Part shown: positions 32,673 through 41,944 of the stretch, piece by piece
Numbering within the stretch: the first letter of the stretch is position 1
Layout: each line of letters starts with the position of its first letter
Assembly (NCBI RefSeq): GCF_035984415.1
Contig: NZ_CP130720.1
Location: 1,116,001-1,180,000, forward strand
Direction of reading: 5' to 3'
Source of the DNA: Streptomyces sp. NBC_01296
Lineage (GTDB): Bacteria; Actinomycetota; Actinomycetes; Streptomycetales; Streptomycetaceae
Length of the DNA: 64,000 nucleotides
Position numbers and translations under genes: made by a program
Notes under the pieces: generated by a model
Databases searched by the model: none
Told to the model about the DNA's origin: nothing
What the model saw: only the letters and a program-made list of their open reading frames with translations

Positions 32673-33805
32673 GACCTGCTGCCCTCCAGCACGTCCAGCC
32701 GCTGCTGGGTCAGCCGCAGGAGCCGCGGTTCGAGGCTCGGCAGGGCGCGCAGGAGGCGGACGAGTTCGGGGCCGGCGTCGCGGGCCTCCGCCTGGTCCTT
32801 GAGCTGGGTCCAGCAGTACAGGGCGCCCGCCGCGGCCGCGAGGACCTCGGGGGCGTCCGGCGGCTGGTGCTCCAGGCGGGTGTGCCCGGCGTTGATCCAC
32901 AGCTGGGTCGCCGAGCGGTAGTTCCCGGCCATCCGGGCGAGGTCGGCCCGGATCTCGGCCCAGTGGGTGGCCTCGGGTGAGGTGTACCCGTGGGTCTGCA
33001 GGACGTGCTGCTCCCAGGCCTGGGCGAGGGTGGCGGCCTCCTGGTGCCGGCCGCCGGAGGCGAGGGCGTGGATGTGCGGCCGCGGGTCGGGAACCTGCTC
33101 CTGCGGCACCTGCTGGGCGGCGGTGGCGCTGAGTTCGCGCGTGGCGGGCAGGACGAGGGTGCCGGGCGGCAGGGCGGCGGCTCCGACGGCGAAGGCGTGC
33201 AGCTGGAGGTTGGCGGGGCGGGTGGGGCTGCGGCGCAACTGGTCGATCCATTGCCGGGTGTACGCGCTCACCTGCTGTGGCCCGCCGGCGAAGGCGGGCG
33301 GGACGACGACCCCGTACACCTCGGCGGAGGGCGGCGCGGGCAGGCTCCCGTACTCCTGGAGCACCGGCCAGGCGGACTTGTCGGCGACGAGGTCGAGCAC
33401 CACCGCGGTCGGGCCGGTGGGGCGGGCCCCGAGCTCGGTACCCAGCCAGTCCCAAGGCAGGGCCGTGTAGCGGACGGTGGAGGCCGTGGTCCCCGCCAGC
33501 GCGAGGTGGAGACGGTGCCCGCGGCGGTCGAGCGTGAGCCGCCCCGACAGGTAGACGAGCAGCGGCCCCGGCGTGGCGGCGGCGGTGCGCAGCCGCATCA
33601 GCACGGTGTTCGGATCCCGGGCCCCGTCGAGGTACGTGGTGTCGGCCGGGACCTGGCTGTTCAGCAGCGCCGCTGCGGGCAGCACTCCGAGCGCGGCCAG
33701 ATTCGCACTGGGCGCGACTTGAACGGCCCGCCGCCGTACGGCGGCGTCGCCCGCTATGAGAAGAACATGCCCCCGCTGCTGCCTGCCGGCTCCGTCGATC
33801 TGCAT
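32669..33805 (-). CDS. conserved hypothetical protein, possibly caspase-like N-terminal domain
   Basis: About 378 residues from ATG 33805; the nearest ribosome site GGGAGGTG is 16 bases away, and an ATG at 33856 is the alternative. The N-terminal half alternates strands and helices (GHVLLIAGDAAVRRR, LLVYLSGRLTLDRRGHRLHL, AVVLDLVADKSAWPVL) in a way that recalls caspase-like peptidase folds, but no His-Cys pair is obvious. The second half is helical with TPR-like character (ATLAQAWEQHVLQTHGY, TQLWINAGHTRLEHQP). No function is assigned. It is probably cytosolic. Confidence 0.65.
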   Translation of the reverse strand: MQIDGAGRQQRGHVLLIAGDAAVRRRAVQVAPSANLAALGVLPAAALLNSQVPADTTYLDGARDPNTVLMRLRTAAATPGPLLVYLSGRLTLDRRGHRLHLALAGTTASTVRYTALPWDWLGTELGARPTGPTAVVLDLVADKSAWPVLQEYGSLPAPPSAEVYGVVVPPAFAGGPQQVSAYTRQWIDQLRRSPTRPANLQLHAFAVGAAALPPGTLVLPATRELSATAAQQVPQEQVPDPRPHIHALASGGRHQEAATLAQAWEQHVLQTHGYTSPEATHWAEIRADLARMAGNYRSATQLWINAGHTRLEHQPPDAPEVLAAAAGALYCWTQLKDQAEARDAGPELVRLLRALPSLEPRLLRLTQQRLDVLEGSRS

Positions 33806-33877
33806 GGGCAGACCGTACTCACCTCCCGCCCCGGTCGCAGCCCCGGGTGATCGCATTCCCCCAACCCGATGAGGGGG

Positions 33878-34447
33878 TCAGCAGTCGAACCAGACGACGA
33901 GACGGACGCCCTCGTCACCGTGGAGGCCCGCAAGAGTGCGCATGACGGCCCAGACCGCTCCCCAGTCGGAGTCCGGTACGGCCTGCTTCCGCGTAAGCCT
34001 GCCGACCCGGAAGAGCCGGTCGCCGTCGTACCATTCACTCCCCTCCGGCTGCGTGCGCCCCGCACGGTACAGATCGCGCGGACCGCTCAGGCCGGACACC
34101 TCGGCGAAGCGGGTGAGGCTGCTGTTTCGGCCGTACAGCTCCCAAGAGCCGTCGGGGCCGCGGCGGTACTCGTGGACGCACTCGTCGACCTCGGCAGCGC
34201 CCTCGTCCCAGTCGACCGCCGTCAGCTCGGCCCAGGTGATCCAGGTCGCGCCGTGCGCATCGCGCCCCCAGCCGTCGAAGCCGGCCCGGGCCTCGTCCGA
34301 CACGTCCCGCGGCAGCCCGCGGTCGGCGGCAAGGGGCAGGAAGGGCGCGGTGTCGCGGACACCGAACAGCGCCCACGGCCGCCCCGCTGTCGGCGACGAA
34401 ATTCCCGGGGCAGCCCCTCGACCACGGTGCCGGGCTGGCCGGGCCAA
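33878..34447 (-). CDS. conserved hypothetical protein with uncertain N-terminus
   Basis: A 189-residue frame. The core RGLPRDVSDEARAGFDGWG, then HGATWITWAELTAVDWDEG, matches a family of small acidic actinobacterial proteins of unknown function that usually begin with a short hydrophobic strand directly before this motif. Here the first 25 residues are Arg/Gly-rich and unlike the family, so the true start may be internal or the 5' end may be frameshifted. The C-terminal half is soluble and Trp-rich (SDWGAVWAVMRTLAGLHG). No operon partner is present. Confidence 0.55.
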   Translation of the reverse strand: MARPARHRGRGAAPGISSPTAGRPWALFGVRDTAPFLPLAADRGLPRDVSDEARAGFDGWGRDAHGATWITWAELTAVDWDEGAAEVDECVHEYRRGPDGSWELYGRNSSLTRFAEVSGLSGPRDLYRAGRTQPEGSEWYDGDRLFRVGRLTRKQAVPDSDWGAVWAVMRTLAGLHGDEGVRLVVWFDC

Positions 34448-34508
34448 GTCGTCTCGAGCCGTGGACTATTGCCGTGAGCGGAGGTCACCGCAGCCGCAGA
34501 CTGCCGGT

Positions 34509-35096
34509 ATGACTGGAACCGATCCCAAGGACGACCTCCGCGTATACCTGCAGGACGCCCGCGACGCCATGCTGTGGAAGCTCGAAGGGCTGTCGGAATA
34601 CGACGTCCGGCGCCCCATGACCCCGACCGGCACCAATCTGCTGGGGCTGGTCAAGCACGTGACCAGCGCCGAGGCCGTGTACTTCGGCGAGGCCTTCGGG
34701 CGGGCGTTCGAGGCCCCGGGGCTCTGGATCACGGGCAACGCCGAGCCGAACTCCGACCTGTGGGCCAGGCCCGACGAGACGCGGGAGCAGATCGTCGGGC
34801 TGTACCGCCGGGTATGGGACCACTCGGACCGGACCATCGATTCGCTGGCCCTCGACGCGGTCGGCCGGGTGCCCTGGGGGGCGCGCAGCGAAGTGACGCT
34901 CCACCGGACGCTCGTCCACCTGATCGCCGAGACCGACCGGCACGCCGGCCACGCGGACATCGTCCGGGAACTCGTCGACGGAACCGTCGGGCTCCGCATC
35001 GGATCCGGCAGCGTGGCCCCCGGCGACGCTGCCTACTGGCAGAACCACAGGGCCCGGCTGGAACGCGCGGCGAAGGAAGCCGACCGGGACGCGTAG
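34509..35096 (+). CDS. DinB family protein (DUF664 type)
   Basis: A 195-residue protein from ATG 34509. It is a four-helix bundle of the DinB/YfiT kind: LVKHVTSAEAVYFGEAFGR carries the first metal-ligand His, and LVHLIAETDRHAGHADIVRE carries the other His residues. Actinobacterial DUF664 proteins are thought to be mycothiol-dependent transferases that detoxify electrophiles; the exact substrate is unknown. It stands alone. A gap of about 240 bp follows in which only a weak GCGGGG/CCCCGC hairpin (35170-35189) was seen. Confidence 0.87.
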   Translation: MTGTDPKDDLRVYLQDARDAMLWKLEGLSEYDVRRPMTPTGTNLLGLVKHVTSAEAVYFGEAFGRAFEAPGLWITGNAEPNSDLWARPDETREQIVGLYRRVWDHSDRTIDSLALDAVGRVPWGARSEVTLHRTLVHLIAETDRHAGHADIVRELVDGTVGLRIGSGSVAPGDAAYWQNHRARLERAAKEADRDA

Positions 35097-35338
35097 CGCA
35101 ACGTCGGCGGCGACGCGTCGGTCGCCCACCAAGCCGCTGACCAAGGCGTCTCGGTCAACGCCCCCGGGCGCGGGGTGATTTCGCCCCGCTCCGTCCGGAC
35201 CCGCATCCACTCGCACACCGGCACCGCCACCGGCTCCGCCTCCTTCGATGCCCGATGCCGTGGGCCGTTCGGGGGGCAGCGGTGTTCCCGTGGGCCCGCC
35301 TTCGCTGCGATCGGGCCGGGCGATGGCAGGAAGGAGGG

Positions 35339-36859
35339 ATGAGCCTCCCTCGCCGCCGGTTGCTGGGCAGCGCACCCGCAGCCCTGCTGGCCGCCTTCGC
35401 CGTCACGGCGGCGCCGGCCCGCGCACCCGACTGGGCGGCGCTCGCCCGCGGGATCGACGGGCGGGTGGTGCTGCCGGGCGACCGCGACTACCCCGAGGCC
35501 CGGCAGCTGTTCCAGCCCCGGTACGACACCGTCGCGCCGGGCGCGGTGGCCTATCCCGCGCACGCCGCCGACGTGGCCGTCTGTCTGGACTTCGCCCGGC
35601 GCTCCGCCGTCCCCGTGGTGCCGCGCGGCGGCGGCCACAGCTACGCCGGCTGGTCCACCTGCGCCGGCGGGCTCGTCGTCGACGTCGGCGCCATGGCCGG
35701 GCTCGTCGCCGACGGAGCGGAAGGCGTGCGGATCGGCGCCGGAGCCCGGCTCGGCGACGTCAACCGGACCCTCGCCGCGCAGCGCCTCGGCATCCCGACC
35801 GGGCTGTGCCCCACCGTCGGCATCGCGGGACTCACCCTGGGCGGCGGGCTGGGTCTGGCCTCCCGGGCGTACGGGACCACCTCCGACGCCCTCACCGGCG
35901 CCACCGTGGTCACCCCCGACGGGGTCGTGCGCGAGGTCGACGCCACCCGGGACCCGGGGCTGTTCTGGGCCCTGCGGGGCGGCGGGGGCGGCAACTTCGG
36001 CGTGGTCACCGAGTTCCGCTTCCGCACCCACCCGGCCACCGACTGCGCCTACGCCGAACTCCACTGGACCGAAGCCGATTCCGCCGCCGTCCTGCGCGCC
36101 TGGCAGCGCTGGCTGGCCGCCCTGCCCGACCCCTTCTGGAGCCAGGTCGAGTTCCTCGTCGAAGGGACTGCGGCCCCGGCCCCGGCCGTACGCATCCTGT
36201 GCTTCGACGGGCGCGCCGAGCTCGACCGGGAGCTGACCCGGCTCTCCGACCTGGTCGGCAGGCCGCTGCGGGACAGCTGGATCGTCGTACGGACCTACGA
36301 GGAGACGCTGCGGGCCATGTCGGGCTGCGAGGACCGGAGCTCCGCCCAGTGCCATCTGCCCGGCACCCTGCCCGGCCGGACCCCCGAGGGGCGGATCGGC
36401 CGGGACTCGTACGGCGGGCGCTCCGACTTCTGGGGCGGTGCCGGGCTGCCGGACGCGGGGGTCTCGGCGGTGCTGGCCGCCGTGCGGCGGTACGGGCAGA
36501 CCGTGCCGGCCGGCGGGCTCGGGGTCGTGCAGTTCAGCGGCGAATGCGGCGGGGCGGTGAACCGGCCGGCGGCCACCGACACCGCGTTCGTGCACCGCGA
36601 CAGCACCTTCCTCACCCAGTACCTCGCCTACTGGCCCGCGTCCGCGACGCCCGCGCAGGTGGCCGGGCACCAGGGCTGGCTCGACCGGCTGTGGCAGGAC
36701 CTGCGCCCCTGGGCGAGCGGCCGCGCGTACCAGAACTACATCGATCCAAAACTGCCCGCCTGGCGCGAGGCCTACTACGGGCCGAACCTCGCCCGCCTCG
36801 AAGAGGTCCGGCGCACCTACGACCCGGACCGGCTGTTCCGCTTCCCACAGGCCCTCTAG
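35339..36859 (+). CDS. exported FAD-linked oxidase, berberine bridge enzyme family
   Basis: A 506-residue protein. The ATG at 35339 follows AAGGAGGG. PRRRLLG and a hydrophobic stretch make a twin-arginine (Tat) signal. The FAD_binding_4 domain has PRGGGHSYAGWST, whose His is the usual 8-alpha-histidyl attachment site, and LCPTVGIAGLTLGGG, whose Cys matches the second covalent site of bicovalent flavoenzymes. The BBE C-terminal motif is NYIDPKLPAWREAYYG. Such enzymes oxidise sugars or secondary-metabolite alcohols outside the membrane with O2. The trypsin-like protease gene begins 11 bp later, so the two are probably co-transcribed. Confidence 0.9.
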   Translation: MSLPRRRLLGSAPAALLAAFAVTAAPARAPDWAALARGIDGRVVLPGDRDYPEARQLFQPRYDTVAPGAVAYPAHAADVAVCLDFARRSAVPVVPRGGGHSYAGWSTCAGGLVVDVGAMAGLVADGAEGVRIGAGARLGDVNRTLAAQRLGIPTGLCPTVGIAGLTLGGGLGLASRAYGTTSDALTGATVVTPDGVVREVDATRDPGLFWALRGGGGGNFGVVTEFRFRTHPATDCAYAELHWTEADSAAVLRAWQRWLAALPDPFWSQVEFLVEGTAAPAPAVRILCFDGRAELDRELTRLSDLVGRPLRDSWIVVRTYEETLRAMSGCEDRSSAQCHLPGTLPGRTPEGRIGRDSYGGRSDFWGGAGLPDAGVSAVLAAVRRYGQTVPAGGLGVVQFSGECGGAVNRPAATDTAFVHRDSTFLTQYLAYWPASATPAQVAGHQGWLDRLWQDLRPWASGRAYQNYIDPKLPAWREAYYGPNLARLEEVRRTYDPDRLFRFPQAL

Positions 36860-36870
36860 AGGAGCTCGAC

Positions 36871-37788
36871 ATGCGACGTACGTTGACCGTGGCGGCGGCG
36901 ACGGCTGCCCTGCTGCTGCCCGCCGGGCCGCTGCCGGTGGCCGAGGCCGGGAGCGCCCTGCCGCCCGGAAAGTGGTCCGCCCGCGAGGCGGAGAACTTCT
37001 GGACGGCCGACCGGATGGCGGCTGCGGCCCCCATGACCCCCGCGTCGGCGGCTCCGGCCACGGACCCCGGCACCGGGCAGGACTTCGACGGGATCCCGGT
37101 CGTCGGCCGGATGTTCGTGATGAAGGACGGCGGCGCGTACTTCTGCACCGCGAGCGTGGTCGCCTCCCCCGGCCGCAACCTGGTGCTGAGCGCGGCCCAC
37201 TGCCTGCTCGGCACCGACGCCCGCCAGGTGGCCTTCGTACCGCTGTACACGGCCGACAACCCGCAGCCGTACGGGATGTTCCCGGTGCTGCGGGCCGCGG
37301 ACGGAAAGTCCAAGGTGTGGATCGACCCGCGCTACAAGAGCCTGGGCGCCGACAAGGGGGCCACGCTCGACGTGGCCTTCGCGCAGGTCGGGCCGGACGC
37401 CGACGGGTTCCCCGTCGAGGACGTGGTCGGCGGGAACCGCCTGGTCACGGGGGCCGGTTACGAGCACGCGAAGGTCTCGTTGATCGGATATCCGGCATCG
37501 GCCGCGCGCCCGCGGCTGTGCGTGAACAGTACGACCAAGTTCACCAGCAAGGATGCGGGCATCCCCGGATCGTTCCTGCGCATCGACTGCACCGGATACC
37601 CGGGCGGGACCAGCGGTGGCCCGTTCCTGAAGAACTACGACAAGGTGACCGAGACCGGGGACGTGGTCGGGGTCATCGGCGGCTGGAAGACGGGCGGGGA
37701 CACCGCCGACACCTCGTACAGCTCCTACTTCGGCCCGGAGATCAAGAATTTGTACGAGCAGGCGGTTGCCGGGGCAAAGGCGGCGTGA
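36871..37788 (+). CDS. secreted trypsin-like serine protease (S1 family)
   Basis: A 305-residue protein with a Sec signal peptide (RRTLTVAAATAALLLPAGP) and a pro-region. The catalytic triad is visible: His in VLSAAHCLLG, Asp in TLDVAFAQVG and Ser in YPGGTSGGPFLKN. Cysteines near the His and in LRIDCTGYPG probably form disulfides. It resembles the V8/glutamyl-endopeptidase-like branch common in Streptomyces. It lies in an apparent operon with the Tat-exported oxidase. Its last 47 bp overlap the convergent gene at 37742. Confidence 0.9.
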   Translation: MRRTLTVAAATAALLLPAGPLPVAEAGSALPPGKWSAREAENFWTADRMAAAAPMTPASAAPATDPGTGQDFDGIPVVGRMFVMKDGGAYFCTASVVASPGRNLVLSAAHCLLGTDARQVAFVPLYTADNPQPYGMFPVLRAADGKSKVWIDPRYKSLGADKGATLDVAFAQVGPDADGFPVEDVVGGNRLVTGAGYEHAKVSLIGYPASAARPRLCVNSTTKFTSKDAGIPGSFLRIDCTGYPGGTSGGPFLKNYDKVTETGDVVGVIGGWKTGGDTADTSYSSYFGPEIKNLYEQAVAGAKAA

Positions 37789-38137
37789 GCACCCGCACCC
37801 AGCGGGTGCGCCGCGGGTTCCCCACCGTGCGCGGGGCGGCCGGGAGCCCGTCGGCGGTCAGCGGGTCGGCGGGCGGGAGTCCGAGCCCGCGCCGCAGGTC
37901 GGCGAGGGCGGCGTGCACCGGCGCCAGGATGACCTCGGCGCGCGGGTCGGCGTACGCGAGTGCGTGCGCGGTGGTCTCGATGGCCTCGGCGGCGTCCTCC
38001 GCCGCCGTACGGCTCCACCCGCCGGGCTCGGCGGAGCTCCAGGGGGCGACGGCGTCGTAGAGGTGGCAGGCGGCATCGGCCGCGGCATCGGCCCGTTCAC
38101 CGACGCCCGGCGCCGCGATGGTCGGCAGCAGATCCAT
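37742..38137 (-). CDS. hypothetical helical protein
   Basis: A 131-residue protein of unrecognised family. The first 95 residues are Ala-rich and helical (ADAAADAACHLYDAVAPW, AAEDAAEAIETTAHALAYAD). The last 35 are basic and proline-rich and are encoded partly by DNA antisense to the protease 3' end, so the natural C-terminus may be shorter. No signal or membrane segment is present. Confidence 0.5.
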   Translation of the reverse strand: MDLLPTIAAPGVGERADAAADAACHLYDAVAPWSSAEPGGWSRTAAEDAAEAIETTAHALAYADPRAEVILAPVHAALADLRRGLGLPPADPLTADGLPAAPRTVGNPRRTRWVRVLTPPLPRQPPARTNS

Positions 38138-38202
38138 GCCGGGTCAACGACCGAAGCCCCCGCGGGGAACGACCGGTCGGCCGCCGGTTCGCAGCTCGCG
38201 GC

Positions 38203-38748
38203 TCACCCGAGCCGCCGGGCCACGGCCTGCGCCCCCGCGGCGGCCGCCGTGGCCAGCGCCAGTCCCTGAACCGCGTCGCGCGCCCGCGCGGGCCGCAGCA
38301 CCCCGGCGCGCCGCAGCCGGCCCCGCGCCCAGAGGGTGAAGGGGACCACCACCAGCGGCGAGGTGGCCGCGCCCGGTGTGTAGCCGCGGGTGGCGGCCGC
38401 CTGCGCGAGGTGGACGAGGCCGTGCAGGCCGAAGGCGTTCAGGCTCGTCTGGTAGAAGGCCGACCGGCCACCGGTGCGGTACCCGTCCGCGGCCGCCGCG
38501 GCCACCACGAGGCCCATGACCCCGACGGCGCGCGCGAACTCCCGGCCGTCCGTGCTGCCCAGCCGGTCCCAGATCCGGTCGGGGACCCGGGGATGGCGCT
38601 CACGCAGTACGGGGACCCGGGTACGGGACCAACGCCCCATCGTCGCCACCTCCTCCAGGTCGTGCACGGCCCAGGCGGCCAGGAGCCCCAAGCCCGTGAC
38701 GGCGGCGGCGGCGGCAGCGGCAGCGGCGGTTCGCGTCGGTGCACTCAT
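38203..38748 (-). CDS. HXXEE domain membrane protein
   Basis: A 181-residue protein. A poly-Ala N-terminus encoded by repeated GCC-type codons leads into a helix and the family motif H29-D-L-E32-E33 (AVHDLEEVATMGRW). Three further hydrophobic segments follow (VGVMGLVVAAAAADGY, FGLHGLVHLAQAAATRG, SPLVVVPFTLWARG). HXXEE proteins are small integral membrane proteins of unknown function whose conserved His/Glu residues suggest metal or substrate chemistry. The start overlaps the stop of the AEC transporter gene (ATGA), so the two are one operon. Confidence 0.8.
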   Translation of the reverse strand: MSAPTRTAAAAAAAAAVTGLGLLAAWAVHDLEEVATMGRWSRTRVPVLRERHPRVPDRIWDRLGSTDGREFARAVGVMGLVVAAAAADGYRTGGRSAFYQTSLNAFGLHGLVHLAQAAATRGYTPGAATSPLVVVPFTLWARGRLRRAGVLRPARARDAVQGLALATAAAAGAQAVARRLG

Positions 38749-39692
38749 GAGGCCACGGTCTGCAGCCAGACGGGGAGGAGCAGCAGGGAGACCACCGAAC
38801 TCTTGATCACCAGCGAGGCGGAGAGGTCCACGCCGACGTCGTAGCGCTGGGCGAAGACGAACAGGTTCTGCGGGGTCGGCATCGCGGCGATCAGGACGAG
38901 GTACGTCAGCCACTCCCCCCGTACGCCGAACAGCAGTCCGCACACCGCCCAGGCCAGCAGCGGGAAGCCGAGGCACTTGAAGGCGATGAGGGCCAGCTCC
39001 TCGCGGCCGGTGCCCCGGATGTCCAGCCCCAGGCCGCCGAGGTGGAGCCCGAGGGCGAACAGGGCGATCGGCGAGGCGCTGTCGCCGACGAAGGCGGCCC
39101 CGTCCAGGACCACCTTCGGGACGTGCACCGAGAGCAGGTTGAGCAGGATCCCGGCATTGCAGGCCAGCACCAGCGGGGTCGAGAGCGAGGCGCCGACGGC
39201 CCGCAGGAGCCGCCGTCCGGGACCGCCCGAGGCCGGGCCGGCGCGGCCCAGCTCCATGATGGAGATGACGACGAGGGACAGCACGCAGACCTGGAACAGC
39301 AGGACGGGGAAGATCGGCGCGGCGGTCCCGAAGAGGGTGATGAACACCGGGACGGCGAAATAGGCCGTGTTCACCTGGACTCCGGCCATCACGCGCAGCG
39401 CCACGTCGCGGGGCTCCCGTACGCCGTGGGCACCCGAGACGAAGGCAATGGCGAGCACCGCGAGGGCGGCTGCCGCGGCGTAGGCGCCGATGGCCCGCCA
39501 GTTGAAGAGGGCGCCGAGGTCGCTGGCGTAGATGTTGCCGAACAGGTAGCAGGGGACGGCGAAGAGGAAGGCGTAGTCGGCGAAGGCCTTGGAGGCCTCG
39601 GCCGGGACGATCTTGCGGCGGGCGAGGAGTACGCCGCCTCCGAAGGCCAGCAGTACCGGCACGAGCTTCTCGAGTGCGGCTGCCGTGCCCAT
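38745..39692 (-). CDS. AEC family (auxin efflux carrier-like) transporter
   Basis: A 315-residue integral membrane protein with about ten hydrophobic helices. It shows the AEC pattern of an N-terminal five-helix bundle (FADYAFLFAVPCYLFGNIYA), a central loop, and the C-terminal bundle containing SPIALFALGLHLGGLGLDI and AAMPTPQNLFVFAQRYDVG. Members transport malate, malonate or amino acid-like anions in bacteria. The start at 39692 follows GGGGGAG. It is divergent from the histidine kinase gene by 84 bp. The pairing with an HXXEE protein is not explained. Confidence 0.88.
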   Translation of the reverse strand: MGTAAALEKLVPVLLAFGGGVLLARRKIVPAEASKAFADYAFLFAVPCYLFGNIYASDLGALFNWRAIGAYAAAAALAVLAIAFVSGAHGVREPRDVALRVMAGVQVNTAYFAVPVFITLFGTAAPIFPVLLFQVCVLSLVVISIMELGRAGPASGGPGRRLLRAVGASLSTPLVLACNAGILLNLLSVHVPKVVLDGAAFVGDSASPIALFALGLHLGGLGLDIRGTGREELALIAFKCLGFPLLAWAVCGLLFGVRGEWLTYLVLIAAMPTPQNLFVFAQRYDVGVDLSASLVIKSSVVSLLLLPVWLQTVAS

Positions 39693-39776
39693 GTGTACCG
39701 GCTCCCCCTGTGATCGACCGCGAGCAGCGTACTCCTGCCTTCCTGGAGGACCTCCGGAGCATAGGCTGGACCGATC

Positions 39777-41153
39777 ATGAGCGATCGCGACGAAGCCCGC
39801 CCCCGTACGCCGGCCCCCGCGAAGGCGGCCCGGGCGCCGGTGCGGTTCACGGTGGTGCTGCGCACGCCCGCCCGGGCGGCGGAGCCCCTGTTCGCGCAGG
39901 CGCCGAAGGCCTGGCAGCGGATGCTGCCGTACATCGTCGCCGGCATCTTCGTGGTGTCGCTGTTGCCGACGACCATCTCCGTTCTGACCAACGACTACAA
40001 GGTGGGCGGCGGCTGGGCGGGGGCGCTGGGCGTGGCCCAGACGCTCCCGCTGCTGCTGGCGGTGACGCGGCCGCTGCTCGCGTGGGCCCTGATCCTGTTC
40101 GCGGACACGGTCGGGGCGGTGGTGCTGACCCACGCCGACAAGATGGCCGGGCACGCCTGGCCGTGGACCCCGATGGCCATCGTCGGCTACCTGCTGCTCA
40201 TGATCTGCCTGGGACTGCGCGAGTCCATCCGGACGCTGATCGGGGTGTGGCTGGTGACGGGCGCCGTCGGGGTGGTGCTCGGCTTCTTCGAGCCCGACGG
40301 GGTCACCACCACGGTCGCGCTGCTCTTCGTGCTGAGCGGAAGCTTCCTCGCGGTGACCGGGGCGTTGCGCGGGATCGGCGACGCCCAGCAGCGGATCGCC
40401 GAGCAGGAGAGCATCAGCGAGGCCGAACGGGCCCGGCGGACCCTGCTCGAGGAGCGGGCCCGGATCGCCCGGGAGCTGCACGACGTGGTGGCCCACCACA
40501 TGTCGGTGATCACCGTGCAGGCGGATTCCGCGCCGTACAGGCTGCCCGGCATGCCGGAGCCGGTGCAGGAGGAGTTCGCGGCGATCGCGGCCAGCGCGCG
40601 CGAGTCGCTGGGCGAGATGCGGCGGCTGCTGACGGTGCTGCGCAGCGACCAGGCGAACGGCCGGAACGGGACGGCCGAGAGCGGGGGCGCGCCGGCCCCG
40701 CAGCCGGGGATCGGCAGGATCCAGCAGCTGGTGGAGGCGACCGTACGGGCCGGGCAGCCGGTGGAGTTGTCGCTCGCCGCCGGGGCGGCGCAGGCGGCGC
40801 CGCCGGCCGTGGACCTGTCGGCGTACCGGATCGTGCAGGAGGCCCTGGCGAACGTGGTGCGGCACGCGCCGGGGGCCGAGACCCGGGTGTCGGTGACGCA
40901 TGACGCCGAAGAGGTCCTGGTGCTCGTGGTGAACGGGCCGGCGGCCCGGGATGCCGTGGTGGCACTGGAGAGTTCGGGCACCGGGCACGGGCTGGTCGGC
41001 ATGCAGGAACGCGTACGGTTGACGCGCGGGACGCTGGACACCGGTCCGCTGCCCGACGGCGGCTTCCGGGTCGCGGCCCGCCTGCCCCTGCACGACCCGA
41101 CGGACGACCCGACCGACGATGCGCCGAACGACCTGACCGAGGACTCCAGTTGA
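39777..41153 (+). CDS. NarL-type sensor histidine kinase
   Basis: A 458-residue protein. About six hydrophobic segments lie between residues 50 and 200. The HisKA_3 dimerisation helix has the phospho-acceptor His in ARELHDVVAHHMSVI (about residue 240). The HATPase domain has AYRIVQEALANVVRHAPG (N-box) and GTGHGLVGMQERV (G-box). The acidic tail is rich in Asp-Pro-Thr. It signals to the response regulator encoded next, with overlapping TTGA. The stimulus is unknown; the two downstream cell-surface enzymes suggest an envelope signal. Confidence 0.92.
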   Translation: MSDRDEARPRTPAPAKAARAPVRFTVVLRTPARAAEPLFAQAPKAWQRMLPYIVAGIFVVSLLPTTISVLTNDYKVGGGWAGALGVAQTLPLLLAVTRPLLAWALILFADTVGAVVLTHADKMAGHAWPWTPMAIVGYLLLMICLGLRESIRTLIGVWLVTGAVGVVLGFFEPDGVTTTVALLFVLSGSFLAVTGALRGIGDAQQRIAEQESISEAERARRTLLEERARIARELHDVVAHHMSVITVQADSAPYRLPGMPEPVQEEFAAIAASARESLGEMRRLLTVLRSDQANGRNGTAESGGAPAPQPGIGRIQQLVEATVRAGQPVELSLAAGAAQAAPPAVDLSAYRIVQEALANVVRHAPGAETRVSVTHDAEEVLVLVVNGPAARDAVVALESSGTGHGLVGMQERVRLTRGTLDTGPLPDGGFRVAARLPLHDPTDDPTDDAPNDLTEDSS

Positions 41154-41830
41154 CCATCCGTGTGATCATCGTCGACGACCAGGCCATGGTGCGGGCGGGG
41201 TTCGCCGCCCTGCTGTCGGCGCAGGCCGACATCGACGTGGTAGGCGAAGCCCCCGACGGGCGGCAGGGAGTGCAGGTCTCGCGCACCGTGCATCCCGACG
41301 TGGTGCTGATGGACGTGCGCATGCCGGAGATGGACGGGCTCACGGCCGCCCGGGAACTGCTCAGCCCGCCGCCGGGGGTGATCCACCGGCCGAAGGTGCT
41401 GATGCTGACCACGTTCGACATCGACGACTACGTGTACGAGGCGCTGCGCGCGGGCGCCTCCGGGTTCCTGCTGAAGGACGCGCCGCCGGCCGATCTGATC
41501 GCGGCGGTCCGGGTGGTCGCGTCGGGCGAGGCGCTGCTGGCGCCCTCGGTGACGCGGCGGCTGATCGCGGACTTCGTCCAGCAGCGGCCGGCCCCGCGCA
41601 AGGACCCGGCGCTGCGGCTGAACGGGCTGACCCCGCGGGAGACCGAGGTACTGGAGCTCATCGCGCGCGGGCTGTCGAACCAGGAGATCGCCGGGCACCT
41701 GGTGCTGGCGGAGCAGACGGTGAAGACGCACATCGGGCGGGTGCTGGCCAAGCTGGACCTGCGGGACCGGGCGCAGGCCGTGATCTTCGCGTACGAGGCG
41801 GGGCTGGTGCGCCCCGGCGACTCGGACTGA
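41150..41830 (+). CDS. NarL/FixJ family response regulator
   Basis: A 226-residue protein. Asp9, Asp10 and the phospho-acceptor Asp55 (VVLMDVRMPEMDG) mark the receiver domain. The LuxR-type HTH is LTPRETEVLELIARGLSNQE and VKTHIGRVLAKLDL. The frame starts at TTG 41150, whose last two bases are part of the kinase stop codon TGA; a GTG at 41162 would start after the first beta strand, so TTG with translational coupling is more likely. It probably activates or represses the hydrolase-acyltransferase genes just downstream. Confidence 0.92.
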   Translation: MTIRVIIVDDQAMVRAGFAALLSAQADIDVVGEAPDGRQGVQVSRTVHPDVVLMDVRMPEMDGLTAARELLSPPPGVIHRPKVLMLTTFDIDDYVYEALRAGASGFLLKDAPPADLIAAVRVVASGEALLAPSVTRRLIADFVQQRPAPRKDPALRLNGLTPRETEVLELIARGLSNQEIAGHLVLAEQTVKTHIGRVLAKLDLRDRAQAVIFAYEAGLVRPGDSD

Positions 41831-41944
41831 ACATCTCCTCCACCCCCTACCGGGGTATGACATCCGACTTGGCTCCACGGTCCGACGTCCGGCCCGACAC
41901 CTCCTTCCTACCTTCTCCCTCGTCACGAGGAGAGGAGAAGGGGC

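Noticed and set aside
35170..35189. GCGGGG/CCCCGC hairpin as a terminator
   Set aside because: The stem is only 6 bp with an 8-base loop, weak by the standard of the other hairpins in this window.
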